Below, one piece after another: positions 46,245-55,787 of a stretch of DNA of 64,000 bases. Numbering within the stretch: position 1 is the stretch's first letter; the number at the start of each line of letters is the position of its first letter. Made by a program: the position numbers and the translations under genes. The notes beneath the pieces are model-generated. The model saw only the letters and a list, made by a program, of their open reading frames with translations, did not search any database and had not been told where the DNA came from. Source of the stretch: Amycolatopsis keratiniphila subsp. keratiniphila (GTDB lineage Bacteria > Actinomycetota > Actinomycetes > Mycobacteriales > Pseudonocardiaceae); assembly GCF_001620365.2 (NCBI RefSeq), contig NZ_LQMT02000010.1:221657-285656 (forward strand), in the 5' to 3' direction.

Positions 46245-48682
46245 TGGGCACCTCCGGTGGCGTCGATCGAACCGAGACCGCCACCGGCTTCCGAGCCCAG
46301 CCCGCCCGCGGCGGCCGACCCGTGCTGGATGGCGTGCCAGACCCGCATCGGGGTCAACGGCATTTCGATGTCGTTCACCCCGAAATGCCGGACGGCGTCG
46401 ACAACGGCGTTGACCACCGCCGGGGTCGAGGCGATCGTGCCCGCCTCCCCGACCCCCTTGGCGCCCAACGGATTCGTCGTCGACGGGGTCTCGGTGCGGT
46501 CGGTGGTGAAGCTGGGCAGATCCGCCGCCGACGGCAGCAGGTAGTCGGCGAACGTCCCCGTGGTCAGCGTGCCGCCTTCGTCGTGGACGGCCTCCTCGAA
46601 CAACGCCTGCGCGATGCCCTGCGCGAGCCCGCCGTGCACCTGGCCTTCGACGATCAGCGGGTTCACTGCCACGCCGACGTCGTCGACGCAGACGTAGGAG
46701 CGCAACCGCACGCGTCCGGTCTCCGTGTCGACCTCGGCCGCGCAGAGATGCGTGCCGTGCGGGAAGGAGAAGTTCTCCGGATCGAACGTGTCCGACGAGT
46801 CCAGCGAGGGCTCGACGCCGTCGGGCAGGTTGTGCGCCGAGAACACGGCCCACGCGATGTCCTGGATGGACGTCGAGGAATCCGTGCCCTTGACCGAGAA
46901 CTTGCCCGCCGAGAATTCGAGGTCGTCCTCGGAACACTCCATCAGATGCGCCGCGATCGGTTTGGCCTTGGCGAGCACCTTGTCCGCCGCCTTGACCACC
47001 GCGATGCCGCCGACCACCAGCGACCGGGAGCCGTAGGTGTCCATGCCCTTGTGCGAGGACTGGGTGTCGCCGTGGATGACCTCGATGTCCTCGAACGGAA
47101 CGCCGAGTTTGTCGGCGACGATCTGGCTCCACGCCGTCTCGTGGCCCTGTCCGTGCGCGGAGGCGCCGGTGATGACCTCGATCTTGCCGGTGGGCAGCAC
47201 CCGGATCTCCGCGTGCTCCCAGCCGCCCGCCGCGTAGTCCAGCGAGCCGAGCACCCGCGACGGTGCGAGCCCGCACATCTCGGTGAACGTCGAGATGCCG
47301 ATGCCGAGCTGGACCGGGTCGCCCGATTCCCGCCGTTCCTTCTGCTCGCGGCGGAGACCGTCGTAGTCGAAGAGCTGCTTGGCCTTGGCGGTGGCGGCCT
47401 CGTAGTTGCCCGAGTCGTAGGTCAGCCCGGCCACCGTGGTGAACGGGAACTCCTCGTGCTTGATCCAGTTCTTCTCGCGGATCTCCATCGGGTCCATGCC
47501 CAGTTCGACGGCGAGTTCGTCCATCATCCGCTCGATCCCGAACGTGGCCTCCGGCCGCCCGGCGCCGCGATACGCGTCGGTGAGCGTGGTGTTGGTGAAC
47601 ACGTTGGTACAGGCGAAGTGGTACGCCGGGAACTTGTAGATCGCGTTGAACATGAACGCGCCGAGGATCGGCACGCCGGGGCCGACGAGGCCGAGGTACG
47701 CGCCCATGTCGGCGAGCAGTTCGACCTTCAGGCCGGTCACCGTTCCGTCGCGGTTCGCGGTGATGGTGAGGTCCTGGATCTGGTCGCGGCCGTGGTGCGC
47801 GGCGACCATCGTCTCCGACCGGGACTCGGTCCACTTGACGGGTTTGCCGAGCCGTTTGGCGATGAGCGTCGACATCATCTCTTCGGGCAGCACGGCGATC
47901 TTGCCGCCGAACCCGCCGCCGACGTCCGGCGCGATCACCCGCACCTTGTGCTCGGGCAGGCCGAGCGTGGCCGCGGTCATCGTCTTGAGGATGTGCGGGA
48001 CCTGGGTGGCCGACCACATCACCAGCTGATTGCCCGTCGGGTCCACGACGCACGCCCGCGGTTCCATGAACGCCGGCACCAGGCGCTGCTGACGGAACCG
48101 CCGCTTGAGCACGACCTCGGAGTTCGAGATCGCGTCTTCGACGCTGGAACCCGTTCCCGCGTCGGCGGAATCGAAGACCCACACGGCGTTCTGGTTGGTG
48201 CCGAGCTCCTCGTGCACCAGCGGCGCGCCCTCGGCGATCGCGTTCTCCAGGCCGAGGACGACCGGCAGTTCGTCGTAGTCGACGTCGATCATTTCGAGCG
48301 CGTCGTGCGCTTCGGCCGATGTGCGGGCGACGACCACCGCGACACCCTCACCGGCGAAGTTCACCGTGTCCGAAGCGAGGATGGGCCTCCTCGGCGACTT
48401 CATGTCCGGTGTGACCGGCCACGCGCACGGCATGCCGATGGCGCCCTCGGGGTCGAGGTCCTTCCCGGTGAAGACCGCGACCACGCCGGGCGCGGATTTC
48501 GCTTCGGTGACGTCGATCGAGACGATCTTGGCGTGCGCGAACGGGCTGCGGAGCACGGCGAGGTGGAGCATGCCGGGCAGGGTCAGGTTGTCGGTCCAGC
48601 GGGTCCGGCCGGTGATGAGGCGCTCGTCCTCCTTGCGGCGGCGGGACTTGCCGACCTCCGGTTCGATCGTGGAGGTCATCAC
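46241..48682 (-). CDS. coxL: Molybdenum hydroxylase large subunit, form II CODH type
   Basis: This 813-residue catalytic subunit binds molybdopterin cytosine dinucleotide. The active-site loop is AYRGAGR (about residues 367-373), the form II sequence, not the AYxCSFR loop that marks proven CO dehydrogenases. Form II enzymes may oxidise other substrates, so CO oxidation should not be assumed. The GTG at 48682 overlaps the coxS stop; the adjacent ATG at 48679 is equally possible. Gene order S-L-M differs from the M-S-L order of classic form I operons. Confidence 0.92.
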   Translation of the reverse strand: MMTSTIEPEVGKSRRRKEDERLITGRTRWTDNLTLPGMLHLAVLRSPFAHAKIVSIDVTEAKSAPGVVAVFTGKDLDPEGAIGMPCAWPVTPDMKSPRRPILASDTVNFAGEGVAVVVARTSAEAHDALEMIDVDYDELPVVLGLENAIAEGAPLVHEELGTNQNAVWVFDSADAGTGSSVEDAISNSEVVLKRRFRQQRLVPAFMEPRACVVDPTGNQLVMWSATQVPHILKTMTAATLGLPEHKVRVIAPDVGGGFGGKIAVLPEEMMSTLIAKRLGKPVKWTESRSETMVAAHHGRDQIQDLTITANRDGTVTGLKVELLADMGAYLGLVGPGVPILGAFMFNAIYKFPAYHFACTNVFTNTTLTDAYRGAGRPEATFGIERMMDELAVELGMDPMEIREKNWIKHEEFPFTTVAGLTYDSGNYEAATAKAKQLFDYDGLRREQKERRESGDPVQLGIGISTFTEMCGLAPSRVLGSLDYAAGGWEHAEIRVLPTGKIEVITGASAHGQGHETAWSQIVADKLGVPFEDIEVIHGDTQSSHKGMDTYGSRSLVVGGIAVVKAADKVLAKAKPIAAHLMECSEDDLEFSAGKFSVKGTDSSTSIQDIAWAVFSAHNLPDGVEPSLDSSDTFDPENFSFPHGTHLCAAEVDTETGRVRLRSYVCVDDVGVAVNPLIVEGQVHGGLAQGIAQALFEEAVHDEGGTLTTGTFADYLLPSAADLPSFTTDRTETPSTTNPLGAKGVGEAGTIASTPAVVNAVVDAVRHFGVNDIEMPLTPMRVWHAIQHGSAAAGGLGSEAGGGLGSIDATGGAQ

Positions 48683-49209
48683 TCACCACCCGCGCCGACA
48701 CGGGAGGCGGTGTCCGAAGCGAGCCGCTCGGCCTCGGGACCGGCGCCGGGCCGCATCTCGTGGGCGGCGTCGCGGACCGCGCGGACGATGTTCTGATAGC
48801 CCGTGCACCGGCACAGGTTGCCCTCGAGTCCTTCGCGGACGGCCTTCTCGTCCGGGTCGGGATTGTCGGCGAGCAGGTCGATCGACTGCATGATCATGCC
48901 GGGCGTGCAGAATCCGCACTGGAGCGCGTGATTCTCGTGGAAGGCCTTCTGCACCGGGTGGAGTTCGCCGTCGCGGGCGAGTCCCTCGATCGTGGTGACC
49001 TCGCAGCCGTCGGCCTGGACCGCGAGCACCGAACAGGATTTCACGCTGTGCCCGTCGAGATGGACGGTGCAGGCGCCGCAGTTGCTGGTGTCGCAACCGA
49101 CCACGGTGCCTACCTTCCCGAGCCGTTCGCGCAGATGATGCACGAGGAGGGTGCGGGGCTCGACGTCGTCTGTGTAGCTGGTGCCGTCGACGGTGACGGT
49201 GATGCGCAT
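48679..49209 (-). CDS. coxS: CO-dehydrogenase-type small subunit, two [2Fe-2S] clusters
   Basis: From the ATG at 49209 the product has 176 residues; longer starts lack family similarity. Plant-type cluster cysteines are C39, C44, C47 and C59 (CDTSNCGAC...C). The second cluster uses C98, C101, C133 and C135 (CGFC...CRC). It is the first gene of the coxSLMG operon. Confidence 0.94.
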   Translation of the reverse strand: MRITVTVDGTSYTDDVEPRTLLVHHLRERLGKVGTVVGCDTSNCGACTVHLDGHSVKSCSVLAVQADGCEVTTIEGLARDGELHPVQKAFHENHALQCGFCTPGMIMQSIDLLADNPDPDEKAVREGLEGNLCRCTGYQNIVRAVRDAAHEMRPGAGPEAERLASDTASRVGAGGE

Positions 49210-49452
49210 CAGGCCTCCAAAAGCAAGAGAAACCCCGCGCTGGTCCGGGGTCGTTCGGGAGCGGCCGGTCATTCGGTTGTCACGGACCGACCCCGGAGCG
49301 ACCGTGATCGGACTCACAGTCGAGCGTGCTACTCAGGGCCTGCCAGGGCAACCCCCACCAGGGGGTGACTCGCGCCTGAGTCCGCAGATGCGGTGCCAGC
49401 TAGGGAGAAACGGCGCAGATGCGGGAAAAGCGCGAGTGTCCATTCGGTACAT

Positions 49453-49504
49453 GTGGTCGTGAGTGGCGTTTCGGGTTCTAAGCCGAAACGCCACTCACGA
49501 CCAC
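49453..49504. repeat. Intergenic hairpin, family D
   Basis: Perfect 22-nt arms (49453-49474, 49483-49504) begin GTGGTCGTGAGTGGCG around an 8-nt loop. The lone half-arm at 49763-49778 matches the second arm. Confidence 0.88.
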
Positions 49505-49525
49505 CGGTTTGGGTCCCTGAAGTAC

Positions 49526-49572
49526 GTGAAGGCCCCCTTCACTACCTTCAGGGTAGGCAAGGAGGCCTTCAC
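49526..49572. repeat. Intergenic hairpin, family B
   Basis: A 47-bp inverted element runs from GTGAAGGCCCCCTTC to GGAGGCCTTCAC. It resembles 9158-9204 in its central TACCTT/AGGGTA section. Confidence 0.85.
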
Positions 49573-49610
49573 GGACCCGGCCCCCGATCAGCCACGGCCA
49601 AAGTCCGCAC

Positions 49611-49740
49611 TTACGTGATCGAAGGCGGAACTCGCGTGATTGAAGCCGGAACTCGCGTGATCAGAGGCGGAACTCGCGAGTGCGGCATCCAATCACGCGA
49701 GTTACGTCCCTGTTCACGCGAGTCACGCCTCCAGTCACGC
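49611..49740. repeat. Cluster of direct and inverted repeats, family E
   Basis: Three direct copies of a roughly 20-21-bp unit with core AACTCGCGTGAT(T/C) (ending in GGCGGA or GCCGGA) occupy about 49611-49680. They are followed by inverted copies with core (A/T)CACGCGAGT at about 49691-49730. The whole could fold into a cruciform or bind a protein at many sites. Confidence 0.75.
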
Positions 49741-49768
49741 CGCGCCTGTGCCTGACCCGAATCGCCAC

Positions 49769-50689
49769 TCACGACCACGCCGCCGGTGAGACCGCGTTCG
49801 CCCCGGTGATCACGGTGGCGACCCGGTCGCCCGGGATGTCGTGCACGGTCAGCGCGGCCAGGCCCGCCGCCCCCGCGGGTTCCGGCAGGACACCGAGGGT
49901 TTCCGCGCCCAGCCGCATGGCCGCCCGCAGATCGTCGTTCTCGACCAGCACGAAATCGTCCACGAGCGACCGCAGCCGCCGGATGGATTCGGGTTCCGGC
50001 GTGCGGATGGAGATTCCGCCGGCGAACGAGTCGGCCCGGTCGACGGTGATCGGCTCGCCCGCCAGCCAGCTCTTCGCCATGGCGGGCGCCGACGTGGTCC
50101 CGACGCCGACGATCCGGACATCCGGCGTATGGGCCTTGAGCCACAGCGCGACCCCGGCGATCAGGGCGCCGTCGCCGACCGGGAGCACGACCGTGTCGAT
50201 CCCGTCCTCCCGCGCCAGTTCCACCCCGATCGTGCCCGCGCCTTCGGAGATGGCGGGCTCGCGGCCGTCCACCACGAAGACGCGATCGGGGGCTTCGGCG
50301 GCGAAGGCGGCCGCGGCGACCTTCGCCTCGCCTTCGACCCGGCGCACCCGCGCGCCCAGCGTCTTCATCCGCCGGAGTTTGACCGGCGAGACGTCGGCCG
50401 GGACGAACACCTCGGCCCGCAGACCGTGTTTCCGGGCGGCGAACGCGACGGCCTGCCCGAAGTTGCCGCTGGTCCCGCACACCATGGTGGTCCCCGGCTC
50501 CAGCCCGGCGGCGAAATAGTCCGCACCGCGGCCCTTGAAGCTGCGCAACGGGTTCAGCGTCTCGACCTTCACCAGCACGTGACGGCCGAGCTGCCCGTTC
50601 AGCTGTTCATCGCTGTACTGCGGGGTGTTCAGGAAGACGGGGTCGATCACCTTCGCCGCCTCGGCGACGTTCTCCAGCTGCAGGTCCAT
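49769..50689 (-). CDS. PLP-dependent threonine/serine dehydratase-like enzyme
   Basis: This 306-residue fold-type II PLP enzyme has the lysine motif NPLRSFKGRGAD (Lys about 54) and the phosphate loop CGTSGNFGQA. It resembles threonine dehydratases without the ACT regulatory domain. The ATG at 50689 is chosen as the family start. It is transcribed divergently from an Lrp/AsnC regulator 70 bp away, which probably controls it. The substrate could be Thr, Ser or another hydroxyamino acid. Confidence 0.87.
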   Translation of the reverse strand: MDLQLENVAEAAKVIDPVFLNTPQYSDEQLNGQLGRHVLVKVETLNPLRSFKGRGADYFAAGLEPGTTMVCGTSGNFGQAVAFAARKHGLRAEVFVPADVSPVKLRRMKTLGARVRRVEGEAKVAAAAFAAEAPDRVFVVDGREPAISEGAGTIGVELAREDGIDTVVLPVGDGALIAGVALWLKAHTPDVRIVGVGTTSAPAMAKSWLAGEPITVDRADSFAGGISIRTPEPESIRRLRSLVDDFVLVENDDLRAAMRLGAETLGVLPEPAGAAGLAALTVHDIPGDRVATVITGANAVSPAAWS

Positions 50690-50759
50690 GACACTCAAGC
50701 TAGGCCGGGAGCCGATCACGCCGATTGTAAATTTTCCCGCCCACGTGCAAAAATCTTGC

Positions 50760-51239
50760 GTGCCTCTCGACGAGCTCGACCACCTGCTGCTCGACCTCGT
50801 CCAGGCGGACGCGGCCCGCCCCTTGCACGACCTGGGCGACGCCGTCGGCCTCTCCCCCAGCGCGGTCCAGCGGAGGCTGACCCGGCTGCGTGCCGAGGGG
50901 GTGATCCGCGCCGAGGTCGCCGTGCTCGATCCGGAGGCGCTCGGCGCGGGGATGACGTCGGTCATCCTGGTCGCGCTGACCGACGACGACGAGAAGAGCC
51001 ACACGGCCTTCCGCGAGCGCATGCTGGCCGAACCCCGCGTCCAGCACTGCTACAGCATCGTCGGGCAGTGGGACTACGTCGTCGTGCTGCTCACCCCGGA
51101 TCTCAAGGCGAGCCGGTACCTGGCAAGGAAACTGTTCGACAAGCACGTCAAACGGTTCGAAACCCTGCCCGCCTTCGAGGTGGTCAAGTCGAGTCAGGCG
51201 GTCCCGGTGCCCGGGTTCAGCCGTGGATCCGGCCGCTGA
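50760..51239 (+). CDS. Lrp/AsnC-family transcriptional regulator
   Basis: From the GTG at 50760 the product has 159 residues: an N-terminal helix-turn-helix (LHDLGDAVGLSPSAVQRRLTRL) and a C-terminal RAM ligand-binding domain (VQHCYSIVGQWDYVVVL). Upstream frame extensions run into the divergent dehydratase. The AT-rich stretch 50726-50755 between the two genes is the likely binding region. The 3' end overlaps the convergent XdhC gene by 23 bp. Confidence 0.9.
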   Translation: MPLDELDHLLLDLVQADAARPLHDLGDAVGLSPSAVQRRLTRLRAEGVIRAEVAVLDPEALGAGMTSVILVALTDDDEKSHTAFRERMLAEPRVQHCYSIVGQWDYVVVLLTPDLKASRYLARKLFDKHVKRFETLPAFEVVKSSQAVPVPGFSRGSGR

Positions 51240-52329
51240 GCTCGGCGAGCCGCGATCCCGAGCCGCTCCAGCGCAGGGCGATGATCTCCGCCGCGATCGA
51301 CACCGCGGTCTCCTCCGGGGTCCGCGCGCCGAGATCGAGCCCGATCGGCGAAGACAGCCGTTCGAGTTCCGCCTCGGTGACCCCGGCTTCGCGCAGGCGG
51401 GCGAAGCGGTCGTCGTGGGTCTTGCGCGAGCCCATCGCGCCGACGTAACCGACGTCGAGGCGCAACGCGACCTCCAGCAGCGGCACGTCGAACTTCGGGT
51501 CGTGGGTGAGCACGGCGATCGCGGTGCGGCCGTCGACCCGGCCGGCTTCGGCTTCCGCCTTGAGATAGCGATGCGGCCAGTCGACGACGACCTCGTGCGC
51601 GTCGGGGAAACGGCTCTTCGTCGCGAACACGGGCCGCGCGTCGCAGACCGTGACCTGGTAGCCGAGATACGCGCCCATCTTCGCCATCGCGGCCGCGAAG
51701 TCGATCGCGCCGAAGACCAGCAGGCGCGCGGGCGGCTCGAAGGAGTTGACGAAGACCGTCATACCCTCGCCGCGGCGCTGCCCGTCCGGCCCGTAGTGCA
51801 GCGTGCCGGTGCGGCCGCCGGCGAGCATGCCGCGCGCGTCGTCGGCCACGGCGTCGTCCATCCGTGACGAACCGAGCGAACCGGCGACGCGATCCGGCCA
51901 GACGATCAGATGCTCACCGACCATGCCCTCGCGTTCGTGCTCGATCACCGTGACCACGGCGACCGGCTGTCCACTGTGGACCGATTCGACGACGTCGCCC
52001 AGCTCCGGCATCGAGTCGCGGTCGATGTGCTGGACGTAGATGTCGATGATCCCGCCACAGGTCAGCCCGACGGCGAACGCATCGTCGTCTGAGACGCCGT
52101 AGCGCTGCAACACGGGCGTGCGTTCGGCGACCACCTGCTGCGCGAGCTCGTAGACGGCGCCTTCGACGCAGCCGCCGGAGACACTGCCGGTGACCGTGCC
52201 GTCCGGGGCGACGAGCATCGCCGCGCCGGGGCTCCGCGGCGCCGACGAGAACGTCGCCACCACCGTGCCGACCCCCACCGTCTCGCCTGCCGCCCAGCGG
52301 CGGTGCAGTTCGTCCAGTACGTCACGCAT
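51217..52329 (-). CDS. XdhC/CoxI-family molybdenum hydroxylase maturation protein
   Basis: This 370-residue protein has the N-terminal XdhC domain (SVSGGCVEGAVYE) and a C-terminal Rossmann domain with GAMGSRKTHDDR. XdhC proteins carry and help sulfurate the molybdenum cofactor before insertion into xanthine or CO dehydrogenases. It probably serves the coxSLM enzyme 2 kb away, although the Lrp and dehydratase genes intervene. It overlaps the VWA gene by 8 bp. Confidence 0.9.
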   Translation of the reverse strand: MRDVLDELHRRWAAGETVGVGTVVATFSSAPRSPGAAMLVAPDGTVTGSVSGGCVEGAVYELAQQVVAERTPVLQRYGVSDDDAFAVGLTCGGIIDIYVQHIDRDSMPELGDVVESVHSGQPVAVVTVIEHEREGMVGEHLIVWPDRVAGSLGSSRMDDAVADDARGMLAGGRTGTLHYGPDGQRRGEGMTVFVNSFEPPARLLVFGAIDFAAAMAKMGAYLGYQVTVCDARPVFATKSRFPDAHEVVVDWPHRYLKAEAEAGRVDGRTAIAVLTHDPKFDVPLLEVALRLDVGYVGAMGSRKTHDDRFARLREAGVTEAELERLSSPIGLDLGARTPEETAVSIAAEIIALRWSGSGSRLAELSGRIHG

Positions 52330-53422
52330 CGGCGATCTCCACGAGAAGTCGTTCCAAGGTGGCCAAGCTGTGCCCGGCGAGCAGCCGATCGAGGTACGGG
52401 AGCGCGGCCACGATGCCGGACTGCACGGGAGCGTAACCCGCCCGCCCCGCGTGCGGATTCACCCAGAATACGACGTGCGCGAGCCGCCGCAGCCTGGCGA
52501 GCTGCTCGCCGAGCAGGGCGGTGTCGCCCCGTTCCCAGCCGTCGGAGAACACGGTGACCACGGATCGCCTGGCCACGCCGCGTTGTCCCCACCGGTCGAG
52601 GAACGCCCGCAGGGTCTCGCCGAGCCGGGTCCCGCCCGCGAAATCGGGGACCGCGGCGGCCGCGGCGAGCATCGCGTGCTCGGGATCGCGCAGCCGCAGC
52701 TGGCGGGAGACCCTGGTGAGCCGGGTGCCCAGCGTGAACACCTCGACCCGGCCGGGAGCACGCCGGGCGACGACGTGCGCGAACCGCAAGAGCGCGTCGG
52801 CGTACGGCCCCATCGAGCCGGAAACGTCGATCAGGAGGACGAGACGGCGCGGTTTGGTACTTCGCCGCCGATACGCCAGGCGTACGGGTTCGCCGCCGCC
52901 GGCCAGCATCGCCCGGAGAGTGCGCGACGGGTCGAGAGTTCCCCGCCGGGCGGCGCGGCGGCGCGGTGACGACCGCGGCGGGAGCGCCGGACGCAGTTTC
53001 GCGAGCAGTTCCCGCAGGTGAGCGCGTTCGGTGACGCTCAGCTCGGCGAGGTCCCGGTGGCGCAGGATCTCTTCCGCGCTCGCCGCCACGCGGAGCTCGT
53101 CGGGTTCCGCGCCGGATTCGCCCTGGCCCGCCTGGGCGAGCGTCGCGATCCTGGCGCGCTTCGGAGCCGCCTCGCGGCCTCGTCGCGGTGGCGCGGTCTT
53201 CTGGTCGGCGAACCAGCCGTCGAACGCGGCGTCGTAGCGCGGGAGGTCGTCGGGATCCGCGCAGAGCGTCAGCCGTCCGGCCCAGTACAGCTGTTCGGGA
53301 TCGGTGAGGTCGATCGCGCTGACGGCCTCGAGATACGCCTGGGTTCGGTGTGCTTCGCACGGCAACCCTGCTTCGCGCAATGCCTCCGCGAAGCCGACGA
53401 AGCCCGCCAGTGGATCGCTCAC
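52322..53422 (-). CDS. VWA-domain protein, CoxE-like
   Basis: This 366-residue protein has a C-terminal von Willebrand A domain with the metal-ion motif DVSGSMGPY, matching the CoxE-like family that works with MoxR ATPases in cofactor maturation of Mo hydroxylases. The N-terminal 150 residues are helical, Arg-rich and less conserved. The GTG start overlaps the monooxygenase stop as GTGA. Its likely MoxR partner is encoded 4-5 kb away at 57480. Confidence 0.88.
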   Translation of the reverse strand: MSDPLAGFVGFAEALREAGLPCEAHRTQAYLEAVSAIDLTDPEQLYWAGRLTLCADPDDLPRYDAAFDGWFADQKTAPPRRGREAAPKRARIATLAQAGQGESGAEPDELRVAASAEEILRHRDLAELSVTERAHLRELLAKLRPALPPRSSPRRRAARRGTLDPSRTLRAMLAGGGEPVRLAYRRRSTKPRRLVLLIDVSGSMGPYADALLRFAHVVARRAPGRVEVFTLGTRLTRVSRQLRLRDPEHAMLAAAAAVPDFAGGTRLGETLRAFLDRWGQRGVARRSVVTVFSDGWERGDTALLGEQLARLRRLAHVVFWVNPHAGRAGYAPVQSGIVAALPYLDRLLAGHSLATLERLLVEIADA

Positions 53423-54645
53423 CCCTCCATTGTGCCTCGGCGGGCGAAGGCCGGGGTCTTCTCACGAAGGGGACCGATGCCACCCAGGAACGCGCCAACG
53501 GCCGTGAGCATCGGGAACCGGTCCGAGATCCGGAGGAGCAGGGGGATGGTCCGCTCGTTCAGCCTTCCGTCGAGGGCGGGCTCGATGAGCATCTTGTGCT
53601 CCCCCAGCTGCTGCAGCTGGATCAGGGTGACGGCGAAGTTCCGGCGGCGCTGGACCCGGCTCAGATGGCGGGCGGTCAGCGTGCCGCTCAGCAGTGGGGC
53701 GGCGAGGATCCGCGCGGCCGCCACCGCGTCCTGAATCGCGACGTTGACGCCCATCCCGCCGGCGGGCGACATCGCGTGCGCGGCGTCGCCGATGCAGAGC
53801 ACCCGATCGGAATACCAGTGCGGGAGCTTGGACATCCGGACGTTCAGCAGTTTGACGTCGTCCCAATCGCGGATCTCGGCGAGTTCGCGCTCTCCCCAGC
53901 CGAACAGGCCGCCGATACGTTCGCGGAACTTCTCGATGCCCTCGGCACGCAGCGCCTCGTCCTGCCCCTTCCTGATCAGGTACGACGTCTGGTAGTAGTC
54001 GCCGCGGTCCATCGTCATCCCGGCGAGGCCGTCCGCGAAACAGCCGAACACCTCGGCCGCCTCACCCGTCTCCTCGAATTTGGGCACACGGACCCACCAC
54101 ACGTCCATCGGCACTTCGTACTCGTCCGGCACGAGCCCCGCTTCCGCGCGCACCAGGGAATCCCGGCCGTCGCAGCCGACCACCAGCGTCGCGGCCAAAT
54201 CCCTTTCCACGCCCTCGGAATCGCGGTAACGCACCCCGCCGCCCTCGCGCAGGCCGGTCACCTCCGCGCCCATCCGGAGGGTGAACGTCGGTTCGACGGC
54301 CGCCGCTTCGGCGAGCAGGTTCAGGAAATCCCATTGCGGGACCATCTCGATGTACTTGTGCGGCCCGGGAACTCGGCTGAAATCGGCGGCGACGATCGAC
54401 GCGTCGCCGAACACCATCCGCATCTTTTCCAGCCGTTTCGACGGGAGTTCCGCGAACCGGTCGCCGAGGCCGAGTTCGTCGAGCAGCATCAACGTCGGCG
54501 GATGCACCGTGTCACCGCGGAAATCGCGGAAGAAGTCCTTGTGTTTTTCGAGAACGGTGACCTCGACCCCGGCCCGCGCCAACAGGAGTCCGAGCACCAT
54601 CCCCGCCGGACCGCCCCCCACCACACAACACTGTGTACGTTCCAT
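53419..54645 (-). CDS. FAD-dependent monooxygenase (PHBH/PheA family)
   Basis: This is a 408-residue class A flavoprotein hydroxylase starting at the ATG at 54645. It shows the FAD motif VVGGGPAGMVLGLLLARAG, the DG motif GCDGRDSLVR and the GD motif CIGDAAHAMSPAGGMGVN. Such enzymes hydroxylate aromatic or polyketide rings. It heads a transcript with the VWA and XdhC genes, an unusual grouping. Confidence 0.88.
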   Translation of the reverse strand: MERTQCCVVGGGPAGMVLGLLLARAGVEVTVLEKHKDFFRDFRGDTVHPPTLMLLDELGLGDRFAELPSKRLEKMRMVFGDASIVAADFSRVPGPHKYIEMVPQWDFLNLLAEAAAVEPTFTLRMGAEVTGLREGGGVRYRDSEGVERDLAATLVVGCDGRDSLVRAEAGLVPDEYEVPMDVWWVRVPKFEETGEAAEVFGCFADGLAGMTMDRGDYYQTSYLIRKGQDEALRAEGIEKFRERIGGLFGWGERELAEIRDWDDVKLLNVRMSKLPHWYSDRVLCIGDAAHAMSPAGGMGVNVAIQDAVAAARILAAPLLSGTLTARHLSRVQRRRNFAVTLIQLQQLGEHKMLIEPALDGRLNERTIPLLLRISDRFPMLTAVGAFLGGIGPLREKTPAFARRGTMEG

Positions 54646-54738
54646 ATCCGAGTTGTAGCGCGCGGAATGGGCCGTCGCCACGTATTCGGCTTCGAAGAGG
54701 ACCTAGGTCCCGCCGCGAATCCTCGCTACGGTGACGCC

Positions 54739-55764
54739 ATGTCCGCACCTCGTACCGTGCTCGCCGTTCTGCTCGCCTGCGTCCTGGGTGCCGTCGCCGC
54801 CCCCGCCGCCTCGGCCGCTTCCCCCGTCCCTGTCGTCTTCGACGGTGATTCCGACTTCGCGGACATCGCGACCCTCGCTTATCTGTGCCAGGCACACGAA
54901 CAGCGCCGGATCGACCTGCGAGCGGTCACCGTCACCAACAACGGCGCCGGGACACCCGGGCGCGCGCTGACGCACGTGCGGACGGCGCTCGCGAAATGCG
55001 GTCTGTCCGGAATCCCGGTCGCCGACGGCTCCGACACCGGCGTGAACCCGATGCCCGCCGATGGCCGTGCCTGGACCGAAAGCATCCTCACCGGCGCGCT
55101 CGGGGACGCCGGGGTGCCGGACCGCCCGTCGAAGATCCGGGCGTCGACCCTGCTCGCGGCGACGGTGCTCAAGTCGGCGAAGCCCGTGGTGGTGATCGCG
55201 ACCGGCCCGCTCACCAATGTCGCGAAGGCGATGGACGTTCCCGGTGTGGCGCAGCGGATTTCGCGGCTCGCGGTGATGGGCGGCGCCTTCGACGTCCCCG
55301 GCAACCTGTTCGGCCCCGGCGCGGAAAAGTTCGACGGCACTCAAGAGGTCAACATGTGGCTCGACCCCGCGTCGGCGGACAAGGTGTTCGCCGGGCTCCG
55401 CCGGGTCGACATCGTCCCGCTCGACGCCACGAACGACGTCCCCATCACACCGTCCTATGTGGAGCGCCTCGGTCGTGAAGGCCGGACGCCGGAAGCGAAA
55501 CTGGTGCACGCGATCGTCACGCAGCCCGACCTCGCGCCGTACATCGAGGACGGTTCGGCGTTCTGGTGGGACACGCTCGCCTCGTCCGAGGTGCTCGACG
55601 CCGTGAGCCCGGTGAAGCTGCGGAAGGCGAAGGTCGACGTGCGGCAGGACGGCGCCGCGGCGGGCCGCACCTATGTGACACCGAAGGGCACTTCGCAGAA
55701 CGTCGGCTACGACGCGGACCCGGTCGCCTGGGAGAACGGATTCCTGAAGATGTTGAACGGCTGA
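54739..55764 (+). CDS. Secreted nucleoside hydrolase-like protein with altered metal site
   Basis: This 341-residue protein has an N-terminal signal peptide of about 27 residues ending ASAAS. The rest follows the inosine-uridine nucleoside hydrolase fold, including ATGPLTNVAKAM and VMGGAFDVPGN. The hallmark DxDxGxDD calcium motif reads DGDSDFAD here, so the third Asp is Ala. It may be a weak hydrolase or act on other substrates outside the cell. It is divergent from the monooxygenase gene. Confidence 0.8.
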   Translation: MSAPRTVLAVLLACVLGAVAAPAASAASPVPVVFDGDSDFADIATLAYLCQAHEQRRIDLRAVTVTNNGAGTPGRALTHVRTALAKCGLSGIPVADGSDTGVNPMPADGRAWTESILTGALGDAGVPDRPSKIRASTLLAATVLKSAKPVVVIATGPLTNVAKAMDVPGVAQRISRLAVMGGAFDVPGNLFGPGAEKFDGTQEVNMWLDPASADKVFAGLRRVDIVPLDATNDVPITPSYVERLGREGRTPEAKLVHAIVTQPDLAPYIEDGSAFWWDTLASSEVLDAVSPVKLRKAKVDVRQDGAAAGRTYVTPKGTSQNVGYDADPVAWENGFLKMLNG

Positions 55765-55787
55765 GCCGTGTCCTTGCCGGACACCGC

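Larger units (their letters stand above)
49210..49768. other. Gene-free 559-bp region with several repeat types
   Basis: No convincing coding frame exists here. The first 240 bp should contain the coxS promoter, but I see no clear element. From 49453 onward it holds a family D hairpin, a family B hairpin, a cluster of direct and inverted short repeats, and a lone family D half-arm (49763-49778, CGCCACTCACGACCAC). Confidence 0.7.

Noticed and set aside
46241..49209. Annotation as a proven (form I) aerobic CO dehydrogenase
   Set aside because: The active-site loop is AYRGAGR, the form II type, and gene order is S-L-M; CO oxidation cannot be claimed.
49611..49740. Possible CRISPR array
   Set aside because: Units are short and degenerate, change orientation within the cluster, have no unique spacers of even length, and no cas genes are present.
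54699..54710. Perfect palindrome GGACCTAGGTCC in the monooxygenase/nucleoside hydrolase gap
   Set aside because: It is short and single-copy in what I checked, so it is noted but not given a function.
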